From Actinomycetota bacterium (GTDB lineage: Bacteria; Actinomycetota; CADDZG01; WHSQ01): 7,209 nt of DNA. The first letter of the stretch is position 1. The number at the start of each line of letters is the position of its first letter. This document shows, piece by piece, positions 1 through 5,828 of this stretch. The DNA is taken from positions 2,511-9,719 of the forward strand of contig JADDQX010000080.1 in NCBI GenBank assembly GCA_016781115.1. The letters run 5' to 3'. Below the pieces are notes generated by a model that saw only the letters and a list, made by a program, of their open reading frames with translations, was not told the DNA's origin and ran no database searches. The translations under genes were made by a program, and so were the position numbers.

Positions 1-1340
1 CCCCGCTCAAGCTCGCGAAGCCCCTGCACGAGGCAGGCGTGCCGATCTTCGGAACCTCGCCCGACGCGATCGACCGTGCCGAGGACCGCGAGCGCTTCGG
101 CGCTCTCCTGGCCGACCTCGCGCTCCCGCATCCCGCCAACGGGATGGCCCGCTCGCTTGCGGAAGCCAGAGCGGTCGCGAACTCCATCGGGTATCCCGTG
201 CTCGTTCGCCCCAGCTACGTGCTCGGGGGCCGCGCGATGGAGATCGTGTACGAGGAGTCTTCGCTGGAGGGCTACATGAGAACCGCGGCGCAGGTGTCTC
301 CCTCACACCCGGTCCTGGTGGACAAGTTCCTGGAAGGCGCCGTCGAGGTCGATTGCGACGCCGTATACGACGGCAGCGAGCTCTACATCGGTGGTGTGCT
401 CGAGCACATCGAAGAGGCCGGGATCCACTCGGGCGACTCCGCCTGCGCTCTGCCCCCCTTCACGTTGACGGACGACCAGATCGCCGAAGTGATCGAGCAC
501 ACCCGCGTGCTCGCGCACGCCCTCGGGGTCAGGGGGCTCATCAACATCCAGTTCGCGGTGAAAGACGAAGAGGTCTATGTCCTGGAAGCGAACCCTCGTG
601 CGTCTCGTACGGTGCCTTTCACCTCCAAGGCCACCGGCGTGCCGCTCGCGAAGGTGGCGTCGCGAGTCATGGCCGGGGCGACGTTGGCGCAACTGCGTTC
701 AGACGGGCTGGTTCCCGAACGCGCGGTGGGGCACGAGGGCCTGAGACATGTAGCGGTGAAGGAGGCGGTCCTCCCGTTCGAGCGCTTCCGCGGCGTCGAC
801 ACGACGCTCGGCCCCGAGATGCGCTCGACCGGCGAGGTCATGGGCATCGACTCCAACTTCGGCCTCGCCTTCGCGAAGGCGGAGCGGTCCGCGAACGTGC
901 GCCTGCCCGTCAAGGGGACGGTGTTCATCTCGGTCGCCAACCGCGACAAGCGCAGCGTGATCTTTCCGGCGAAGAGGCTCCACGACCTCGGCTTCAACCT
1001 CGTTGCCACCGGCGGGACCGCCCAGCTCCTCAAGCGCGCGGGCGTCGATGTCGAGATGGCGCCGAAGGTGTCGGCGGGGGGTGACCCCGAGGCCAGGAAC
1101 GTCATCGAGCGGATCGCCGCTGGAGAGATCGACATGATCTTCAACACGCCCTTCGGCCGCAAGGCGCGGTCCGACGGCTACTTCATCCGCACCGCCGCGG
1201 TTGATGCGGGCGTGCCGTGCATCACGACCATGTCCGGCATGGCGGCGGCCGTCCAGGCGATCGAAGAGCTGGTCACGGGGGAACCACGGGTCCGGTCCCT
1301 GCAGGAGCACCTGCGGATCTCCCAGGAACAAAGATCGTGA
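1..1340 (+). CDS. carB: Carbamoyl-phosphate synthase large subunit, C-terminal part (5' partial)
   Basis: The large subunit makes carbamoyl phosphate from bicarbonate, ATP and ammonia supplied by CarA, feeding pyrimidine and arginine synthesis in the cytoplasm. The frame is open to the left edge and reads PLKLAKPLHEAGVPIFGTSP from base 3, so the GTG at 39 is an internal valine and the true start lies outside the window. About 445 codons remain, matching roughly the last 40% of the family's usual ~1,070-1,100 residues. Visible parts are the second (carbamate-phosphorylating) ATP-grasp domain, with RPSYVLGGRAMEIVY at 207-251, HSGDSAC near 427-447 and the metal/ATP-ligand segment EANPRASRTVPF at 585-620. 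These are followed by the MGS-like allosteric domain from about 915, with VATGGTAQLL and the IFNTPFGR segment. In E. coli this domain binds UMP and ornithine; here only its presence can be seen. The stop overlaps the pyrK start. Identification is firm. Confidence 0.97.
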   Translation, partial: PLKLAKPLHEAGVPIFGTSPDAIDRAEDRERFGALLADLALPHPANGMARSLAEARAVANSIGYPVLVRPSYVLGGRAMEIVYEESSLEGYMRTAAQVSPSHPVLVDKFLEGAVEVDCDAVYDGSELYIGGVLEHIEEAGIHSGDSACALPPFTLTDDQIAEVIEHTRVLAHALGVRGLINIQFAVKDEEVYVLEANPRASRTVPFTSKATGVPLAKVASRVMAGATLAQLRSDGLVPERAVGHEGLRHVAVKEAVLPFERFRGVDTTLGPEMRSTGEVMGIDSNFGLAFAKAERSANVRLPVKGTVFISVANRDKRSVIFPAKRLHDLGFNLVATGGTAQLLKRAGVDVEMAPKVSAGGDPEARNVIERIAAGEIDMIFNTPFGRKARSDGYFIRTAAVDAGVPCITTMSGMAAAVQAIEELVTGEPRVRSLQEHLRISQEQRS

Positions 1341-2272
1341 GCCTCGTCGTCGCTTCGGGCGAGGTGCTGAGTCACAAGAAGTACGGCGAGCACTATCACT
1401 CGCTCACGATCGTGACACCGGAGATCGGCAAGATCGCGCAGCCCGGACAGTTCGTGAGCATCCGGTGTGGAGCGGATCGCGGCAATATCCTGCGGCGCCC
1501 CTTCTCCATCTACCGGGTCCACAAGCGCGGCGGGTGGGGCTCCACGATCGAGATCGTCTTCGACATCCGGGGGGCCGGGACGACATACCTTTCGCAGCTG
1601 CGTACGCACGCGGTCGTGGATCTGATCGGACCGGCAGGACGCGGCTTTCTGCTGCCCAAGCAACGCGCCCACTGCCTGCTCGTCGGAGGTGGGATCGGCG
1701 CGGCGCCGCTGTTCTTCCTCGCCGACGAGCTGCGCAATGAGGGACATCGTGTGGATGTCATCCTCGGCGCGCGCAGGTCTGGCCTCTTGCTCGGAGCTAT
1801 CGATGCCCGGCGCTTCGCGTCGGTCTGTCGGACCACGACCGAAGACGGGAGCATGGGAGACACCGGCCGGGTAACCGACGTGCTGGTCGAGACGATGCAG
1901 CGCTGCGAGACCGACATCGTCTATTCCTGCGGGCCGCATCCGATGCTCGCGGCCGTGTCGAAGATCTGCATCGAACAGAGGGTTCCGATCCAGGTGGCGG
2001 TTGAGGAGCTGATGGCGTGCGGCTACGGGGTCTGCATGACCTGCGTCATGCCTCTGCGTCGATCCGTAAGGGCCGACCAGCCGCTCGAGCAGGGCCCCGT
2101 CTACGCTCGTTCTTGCACAGAGGGTCCCGTCTTCAACGGGGCGCAGGTGGTGTGGAACGGCGAGGCAGACCTTGTGGCCGAGGATCAGGCCGAGCTGTCG
2201 CCTGCCGGTGTCGCCACCCGCCACGGGGCGATCGAGCAGCCCCCGTACGAGCACGCGCCGCCGGGGAACTGA
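1337..2272 (+). CDS. pyrK: Dihydroorotate dehydrogenase B, electron transfer subunit
   Basis: PyrK passes electrons from the FMN enzyme PyrD through a [2Fe-2S] cluster and FAD to NAD+, making dihydroorotate oxidation NAD-dependent (class 1B). The product is 311 residues. The FAD-binding ferredoxin-reductase fold shows RRPFSIY at residues 53-59. The nucleotide-binding loop is GGGIGAAP at 117-124. The cluster ligands are four cysteines, C228, C233, C236 and C260, in a CGYGVCMTC context and before EGPVF. I chose the GTG at 1337 because it overlaps the carB TGA as GTGA, has AGGA at 1324-1327 nine bases upstream, and gives the normal family N-terminus; the frame is open further upstream inside carB. 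The protein is longer than the ~260-residue L. lactis PyrK: the loop between the third and fourth cysteines is longer, and about 38 residues follow VVW at the C-terminus. The following pyrD of matching class supports the call. Confidence 0.94.
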   Translation: MSLVVASGEVLSHKKYGEHYHSLTIVTPEIGKIAQPGQFVSIRCGADRGNILRRPFSIYRVHKRGGWGSTIEIVFDIRGAGTTYLSQLRTHAVVDLIGPAGRGFLLPKQRAHCLLVGGGIGAAPLFFLADELRNEGHRVDVILGARRSGLLLGAIDARRFASVCRTTTEDGSMGDTGRVTDVLVETMQRCETDIVYSCGPHPMLAAVSKICIEQRVPIQVAVEELMACGYGVCMTCVMPLRRSVRADQPLEQGPVYARSCTEGPVFNGAQVVWNGEADLVAEDQAELSPAGVATRHGAIEQPPYEHAPPGN

Positions 2273-3195
2273 TGACGCAGATCCCCGCCAAGCTCGGCAC
2301 CCTCGAGCTCCGCAATCCGGTCCTGGTCGCCTCCGGCACCTTCGGCGCCGGCCGAGAGGGTTCGACGTTCCTCGACCTCGCCGAGATGGGCGGCATCATC
2401 GTCAAGTCCATGACGATCACCCCGTGGATCGGGAAGCCGACCCCGCGGATGTGTGAGACGCCGTCGGGGATGTTGAACGCGATCGGTATCCAGAACAAGG
2501 GCGTCGATCACTTCATCACCGAGGACCTGCCGTGGCTGGTGAAGCAGAAGGCGACGGTCTTCGCGTCGATCGCCGGCAACACCGTCGAAGAGTTCGTTCG
2601 GGTCGCAGACAAGCTTCGGACGGCCCGCGGCATCGCAGCCGTCGAGATCAACATCTCGTGTCCGAACCTCGAGGATCGCAACAACATGTTCTCCCATTCC
2701 AAGACCTCGACCGCGGCGGTGGTCGGCCAGGTGAAGGCGGCGCTGAGACGCGTGCCGGTGTTCCCTAAACTTTCGCCGAACGTGACCTCGTTGGCGGAGA
2801 TAGCCGATGCGGCTTTGGGCGCGGGCGCCGACGGGTTGTCGTTGATCAACACGGTCTTCGGCATGTCGATCGACGTCGAGAGGCGGCGTCCGAAACTCGC
2901 GGGGGTGGTCGGAGGATTGTCGGGACCGGCGATCCACCCGATCGCGGTGCGAGCCGTGCACGACATCCACCGGCACTTCCCGCACGTCCCGATCATCGGG
3001 CAAGGTGGTGTCGCGAGTGCCTCGGATGCTCTGCAGTTGATCCTCGCGGGAGCGTCCGCGGTCGCCGTCGGGACGATGAACTTCGTGAACCCGCGCGCCT
3101 CGATCGAGGTGACGGAAGGCATCGCGGATTACATGCAACGTCACAAGGTCACCGAGGTCGGGGACCTCGTGGGAGCTGTGAAGGTGGAGGGATGA
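2272..3195 (+). CDS. pyrD: Dihydroorotate dehydrogenase, class 1B catalytic subunit
   Basis: This FMN enzyme oxidises dihydroorotate to orotate, the fourth step of UMP synthesis; class 1B forms a soluble complex with PyrK and uses NAD+. The protein has 307 residues, the usual 1B length, with no N-terminal membrane helix as found in class 2. The family start NPVLVASGTFG is at residues 16-26, and K45-S46 begin the FMN/substrate region. NAIGIQNKGVDHF is at 69-81. NISCPN at 127-132 carries C130, the cysteine base of class 1 enzymes (class 2 has serine). Also present are PKLSPN at 165-170, LINT at 191-194, GQGG at 243-246 and VGTMNFVNP at 266-274 near the FMN phosphate. The ATG at 2272 shares its A with the pyrK TGA (TGATG), with only a short GGGGA upstream, so reinitiation from pyrK translation is likely. 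Class 1B is inferred from the cysteine and the adjacent pyrK. Confidence 0.96.
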   Translation: MTQIPAKLGTLELRNPVLVASGTFGAGREGSTFLDLAEMGGIIVKSMTITPWIGKPTPRMCETPSGMLNAIGIQNKGVDHFITEDLPWLVKQKATVFASIAGNTVEEFVRVADKLRTARGIAAVEINISCPNLEDRNNMFSHSKTSTAAVVGQVKAALRRVPVFPKLSPNVTSLAEIADAALGAGADGLSLINTVFGMSIDVERRRPKLAGVVGGLSGPAIHPIAVRAVHDIHRHFPHVPIIGQGGVASASDALQLILAGASAVAVGTMNFVNPRASIEVTEGIADYMQRHKVTEVGDLVGAVKVEG

Positions 3196-3899
3196 CCGCG
3201 CCGGAGGTCACGGTGAGCAACCCGATCTGCGTCGCGCTCGACACTCCGTCTCCCACGGACGCTCTGGACATGGCGAGGGCGGTCGCGGGTTCCGTGGGTG
3301 CGGTGAAGATAGGCCTCACCGCGTTCGCCGCGGGCGGACCGGACCTGGTCCGGCAGATGACGAAGGCGAACCGCGTCTTCCTCGACCTGAAGTTCCACGA
3401 CATCCCCGCGCAGGTGGCGGGCGCGGTCACCCGCATCCGCGACCTCGGCGCAGAGCTGACGACGGTCCACGCCGCAGGCGGCAGAGCGATGCTCCAGGCG
3501 GCGGCGGAGGCCGCGGGCGGCGAGGTCACGGTGCTGGCGGTGACCGTGCTGACGAGTCTCGGCGATCGCGAGGTTCGCGACGTGGGCTTCGCGGGGGACG
3601 CTGCGAGCACGGTGCTGCGGCTGGTGGAGCTGAGTCTGAGCGCCGGCGTCGGCGGCATCGTCTGTTCGCCGCTGGAGGTCGCGCCGATCCGCGAGCGGTT
3701 CGGCAACCGCGCCGCCGGCGGCCCCTACCTCGTGGTGCCAGGGATCAGGCCGGAGGGCTCCGACCTCGGCGATCAGCGTCGCACGCTCGCGCCCAAGGGA
3801 GCTCTCGACGCAGGAGCCGACCTCCTCGTGATAGGGCGGCCCATCACGGCGGCCGCCGATCCGGCCGCGGCGGCGCGCGCGATCGCGGGTTCTCTGTGA
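3192..3899 (+). CDS. pyrF: Orotidine 5'-phosphate decarboxylase
   Basis: PyrF decarboxylates OMP to UMP, the last step of the pathway. The 235-residue TIM-barrel protein has the class I signature DLKFHDIP at residues 65-72, containing the catalytic Asp-Lys-Asp set (D65, K67, D70). Other conserved segments are ICVALD at 12-17, VKIG at 38-41, VHAA at 92-95, TVLTS at 118-122, VVPGIRPEG at 181-189 and IGRP at 214-217 for phosphate binding. This is the short bacterial class I form, not the ~270-residue form I recall for mycobacterial PyrF. The ATG at 3192 overlaps the pyrD stop as ATGA and has only AAGGTG as a possible ribosome site. An in-frame GTG at 3213 has a clean GGAGG five bases upstream and gives a family-like N-terminus, MSNPICVALD, so the true protein may be seven residues shorter. 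The family call is firm; the start is uncertain. Confidence 0.95.
   Translation: MTAPEVTVSNPICVALDTPSPTDALDMARAVAGSVGAVKIGLTAFAAGGPDLVRQMTKANRVFLDLKFHDIPAQVAGAVTRIRDLGAELTTVHAAGGRAMLQAAAEAAGGEVTVLAVTVLTSLGDREVRDVGFAGDAASTVLRLVELSLSAGVGGIVCSPLEVAPIRERFGNRAAGGPYLVVPGIRPEGSDLGDQRRTLAPKGALDAGADLLVIGRPITAAADPAAAARAIAGSL
3203..3207 (+). promoter_or_regulatory. Shine-Dalgarno GGAGG inside the annotated 5' end of pyrF
   Basis: GGAGG lies five bases before an in-frame GTG at 3213. By contrast, the ATG at 3192 has GGAGG only one base away, which is too close to be used. This site argues that pyrF translation may begin at 3213. Its position inside the overlap-coupled reading frame leaves both options open. 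Confidence 0.45.
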
Positions 3900-4480
3900 A
3901 CGCCGCGGAGATCCTCGAGGTCCTGGAGAGTCGCGGAGCCGTTCTTCACGGGCACTTCGAGCTGTCGTCGGGACGGCACTCGGATCTGTTCGTGCAGAAG
4001 TTCCGAGTGCTGGAGCATCCTCGCCTCGCACAGCGATTCGGAGAATCGCTGGCCGGGTTGTTCGAAACGAAGGTTGATGTTGTGGCCGCCCCCGCGGTCG
4101 GTGCGGTCGTTCTCGGTTTCGCGACCGCGCTCGGCGCCGACGCTCGCAGCATCTTCGCCGAGAGGGTCGACGGGCAGATGGTCTTCCGTCGCGGCTTCAG
4201 CATCGCGCCGCACGAGAAGGTCCTGGTGGTGGAAGACGTCGTCACCACCGGCGGCTCAGCGCGCGAGGTCGTGGAGCTCGTGACCCGCGCCGGGGGCGAG
4301 GTCGTGGGGGTGGGCGCCTTGTTGGACCGCGGTGATCCCGCGCGGCCCCCGGACCTTCTAGGCGTCCCGCTGCGCGCGCTCGTGAAGCTGGACGTCAGCT
4401 CGTGGGACCCGGCGGGGTGCCCGTTGTGCGCCGCGGACGAACCTCTGGAGGACCCGGGAAGCCGACGCGTCGGCCGTTAG
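3896..4480 (+). CDS. pyrE: Orotate phosphoribosyltransferase, Thermus-type
   Basis: PyrE joins orotate to PRPP, giving OMP for PyrF. The product is 194 residues with a type I phosphoribosyltransferase fold. The PRPP-binding motif VVEDVVTTGGS is at residues 111-121, with the acidic pair E113-D114. An N-terminal segment, GHFELSSGRHSD (19-30), is typical of OPRT, and FAERVDGQMVFRRGF (87-101) corresponds to the flexible catalytic loop. The C-terminus carries CPLC at 175-178 followed by PGSR, a tail I associate with the Thermus-type PyrE subfamily (TIGR01367-like) and not with the E. coli type. The GTG start at 3896 overlaps the pyrF stop as GTGA; no good Shine-Dalgarno is visible, so coupling to pyrF is likely. 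The gene closes the pyr operon. Assignment is strong; the metal-binding role of the CxxC is only an idea. Confidence 0.93.
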   Translation: MNAAEILEVLESRGAVLHGHFELSSGRHSDLFVQKFRVLEHPRLAQRFGESLAGLFETKVDVVAAPAVGAVVLGFATALGADARSIFAERVDGQMVFRRGFSIAPHEKVLVVEDVVTTGGSAREVVELVTRAGGEVVGVGALLDRGDPARPPDLLGVPLRALVKLDVSSWDPAGCPLCAADEPLEDPGSRRVGR

Positions 4481-4496
4481 CTCTACAGCACGAAAA

Positions 4497-4549
4497 GGCG
4501 CTCTCAGCAGGGAAAACCCGCCCTGCTTGCGTTGCCACGGGCGAGCGCC
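4497..4549. repeat. Nested inverted repeats between pyrE and mihF
   Basis: GGCGCTC at 4497-4503 is the exact reverse complement of GAGCGCC at 4543-4549. This outer pair encloses the hairpin at 4506-4527 and the -35 box of the downstream promoter. In readthrough RNA from the pyr operon it could form a two-tier stem; in DNA it brackets the promoter's upstream half. Function is unknown and chance pairing in GC-rich DNA is possible. Confidence 0.4.
4506..4527 (+). terminator. Possible weak terminator hairpin after pyrE
   Basis: AGCAGGG (4506-4512) pairs perfectly with CCCTGCT (4521-4527) across an 8-base loop, 26 bases after the pyrE stop. Only two T residues follow, so it lacks the U-tract of a classical intrinsic terminator. 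Such U-poor hairpins have been proposed as terminators in actinobacteria. The position between two operons supports the call; efficiency cannot be judged. Confidence 0.4.
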
Positions 4550-4560
4550 GTGCCTATAAT
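4532..4560 (+). promoter_or_regulatory. Housekeeping sigma promoter for mihF-gmk-rpoZ-coaBC
   Basis: A -35 box TTGCCA (4532-4537, one mismatch to TTGACA) and a perfect -10 box TATAAT (4555-4560) are separated by the optimal 17 bases. Transcription would start near 4565-4568, giving a leader of about 70 bases before mihF. Both boxes stand out in otherwise GC-rich DNA. The 17-base dyad at 4536-4552 (CACGG, 7 bases, CCGTG) fills the spacer and clips the -35 box, an operator-like placement. Confidence 0.8.
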
Positions 4561-4622
4561 CCGCACGCTCGCGGGGCTTGTGCGCAGCGGCGACGGCCTC
4601 GGCCCACCGAATCAGATCAGCT

Positions 4623-4629
4623 AAGGAGG
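4623..4629 (+). promoter_or_regulatory. Consensus ribosome binding site of mihF
   Basis: AAGGAGG, a full match to the anti-Shine-Dalgarno complement, ends seven bases before the ATG at 4637. It is the best ribosome site in the window and fixes the mihF start. It fits a gene expected to be highly expressed, in contrast to the overlap-coupled pyr genes. Confidence 0.85.
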
Positions 4630-4636
4630 ACGCTGC

Positions 4637-4954
4637 ATGCCCTTGCCCCCGCCCCTCACCGAGGAGCAACGGCGCCAAGCTCTAGAGAAGGCGGCGGTGG
4701 CGCGGCGGAAGCGGGCGGAGCTCAAGGAGCAGTTGAAGAGCGGGCGGACCAGCCTGCGCGACCTGCTCGAGCGCACCGGGGATGAGGTGGTCGGAAAGAT
4801 GAAGGTTTCCACCGTCCTGGAGTCGCTGCCCGGCGTCGGCCGGGTCCGGGCGCGCAAGCTGATGGAGCGTCTGGATATCTCCGAGTCGCGGCGCATGCGG
4901 GGGCTCGGCGAGAAACAGAAGAAGAACCTGCTCGAAGAATTCGCGCGGCGATAG
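4637..4954 (+). CDS. mihF: Actinobacterial integration host factor (mIHF/sIHF, H2TH protein)
   Basis: This small nucleoid-associated protein binds and bends DNA. The actinobacterial family is unrelated in fold to the E. coli IHF alpha/beta heterodimer despite the shared name. The 105-residue product matches the usual length. It has a basic N-terminal helix (about residues 8-35, rich in Arg, Lys and Ala), the linker GKMKVSTVLESLPGVG at 53-68, and a helix-two-turn-helix DNA-binding region LPGVGRVRARKLMERL at 64-79. The highly conserved RGLGEKQKKNLLEEF follows at 88-102. It resembles the mycobacterial and streptomycete proteins closely from memory. The start is set by a consensus ribosome site, and it is the first gene after a strong promoter. 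Its place directly upstream of gmk is the conserved actinobacterial order and is the best phylum marker here. No anomaly is seen. Confidence 0.94.
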   Translation: MPLPPPLTEEQRRQALEKAAVARRKRAELKEQLKSGRTSLRDLLERTGDEVVGKMKVSTVLESLPGVGRVRARKLMERLDISESRRMRGLGEKQKKNLLEEFARR

Positions 4955-4965
4955 TCGCCGGACCG

Positions 4966-5538
4966 GTGCTTCCTCCAGATCGGCGCGGGGACCGCGGCCG
5001 TTTGTTCGTTATCTCGGGCCCTTCGGGCGCGGGTAAGGGCACTGTGATCCAAGAGCTCCTGCGACGACGTCCGGAGATCGCCCTCAGCATCTCGGTCACC
5101 ACCCGTCCCGCTCGGCCGCAGGAGCGGAACGGCGTTCACTACACCTTCGTCAGCGAGTCGGAGTTCAAGGGCATGCGCGACCGGGGGGAGCTCCTCGAAT
5201 CCGCCCGCGTCCACGGCAACTTCTACGGGACCCCTCGGCCCCCGGTCGAGGCGGCGCTGGCGAGCGGGAGAGACGTGATCTGCGAGCTCGACATCCAGGG
5301 GGCGGAGTCGGTGAAGCGTTCGAAGCCGGAGGCGATCTTGATCTTCATCGAGCCCCCCTCGATGGATGACCTCCACAGGCGCCTGCGGAACCGCGGGACG
5401 GAGAGCCCGAACGACATGTCCACGCGGATCGATGCCGCGTACGCGGAGATCAAGCGCAAGGAGGTCTACGACCACATCGTCATCAACGATCGTCTGGAGG
5501 ACGCAGTAGGCGACCTGGTTCGTATACTGGACTCCTGA
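4966..5538 (+). CDS. gmk: Guanylate kinase
   Basis: Gmk phosphorylates GMP to GDP with ATP, in purine nucleotide salvage and synthesis. The 190-residue product is of normal length. It shows the P-loop GPSGAGKGT at residues 18-26, the GMP-binding region SVTTRPARPQERNGVHY at 43-59 (S43, R47, R50 and Y59 are the expected contacts), GNFYGTP in the middle, CELDIQGA, and the lid segment RLRNRGTESPNDMSTRI with its conserved arginines. The GTG at 4966 lies 11 bases after the mihF stop with only a weak GGA upstream; it gives the family-like approach RGRLFVISGPSG. A TTG at 5002 is a less likely alternative because it removes most residues ahead of the first strand. The gene is cotranscribed with mihF by spacing. 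Function is certain; the start is moderately sure. Confidence 0.95.
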   Translation: MLPPDRRGDRGRLFVISGPSGAGKGTVIQELLRRRPEIALSISVTTRPARPQERNGVHYTFVSESEFKGMRDRGELLESARVHGNFYGTPRPPVEAALASGRDVICELDIQGAESVKRSKPEAILIFIEPPSMDDLHRRLRNRGTESPNDMSTRIDAAYAEIKRKEVYDHIVINDRLEDAVGDLVRILDS

Positions 5539-5555
5539 CCAGAAAGGAACCTCTG

Positions 5556-5804
5556 ATGATCGAACCCAAGATCGAGACCCTCATCGGCAGCGCCGACTCC
5601 AAATACACGCTGGTGATCCTGGCGGCCAAGCGCAGCCGGCAGATCAACTCGTACTTCAGCCAGCTCGGCGAGGGCGTCTCCGAGTACACGCCCCCGCAGG
5701 TCTCGCTGGGCGCGGACCAAGCTCCGAAGTCGCTGTCGATCGCGCTGCAAGAGATCGCAGACGGGTCCGTCACCTTCGAGCGCACCGCCGACGGGATCAA
5801 GTAG
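5556..5804 (+). CDS. rpoZ: DNA-directed RNA polymerase subunit omega
   Basis: Omega is the small RNA polymerase subunit that wraps the beta-prime C-terminal region and aids enzyme assembly. The 82-residue product has the family core YTLVILAAKRSRQIN at residues 17-31 and the second conserved stretch KSLSIALQEIADG at 58-70. A well-placed AAAGGA (5543-5548) lies seven bases before the ATG. The gene is 17 bases after gmk, as in many bacteria. The N-terminus is MIEPKIETLI and has no MAR-type start of the kind that in E. coli omega contributes to ppGpp site 1. The length is shorter than the ~110 residues I recall for mycobacterial omega. Confidence 0.94.
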   Translation: MIEPKIETLIGSADSKYTLVILAAKRSRQINSYFSQLGEGVSEYTPPQVSLGADQAPKSLSIALQEIADGSVTFERTADGIK

Positions 5805-5828
5805 CAGCCCTCTTCTTCCGGAGGCGGC

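Noticed and set aside
39..41. GTG at 39 as the start of carB
   Set aside because: Conserved CarB sequence continues in frame upstream to base 3, so this codon is an internal valine of a gene cut by the window edge.
1217..1336. An earlier pyrK start inside carB
   Set aside because: The upstream codons give a proline/glycine-rich stretch unlike PyrK and would overlap carB by 120 bases. The GTG at 1337 has a ribosome site and the operon's usual overlap.
1178..2254. A 358-codon minus-strand open frame opposite carB and pyrK
   Set aside because: The + strand frame has full family motifs with all cluster cysteines; the reverse frame has low-complexity Arg/Asp composition and no motif.
5523..5528. 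TATACT near the end of gmk as a promoter for rpoZ
   Set aside because: No acceptable -35 hexamer lies 16-18 bases upstream, and the strong promoter before mihF can supply rpoZ. It remains possible as a minor internal start.
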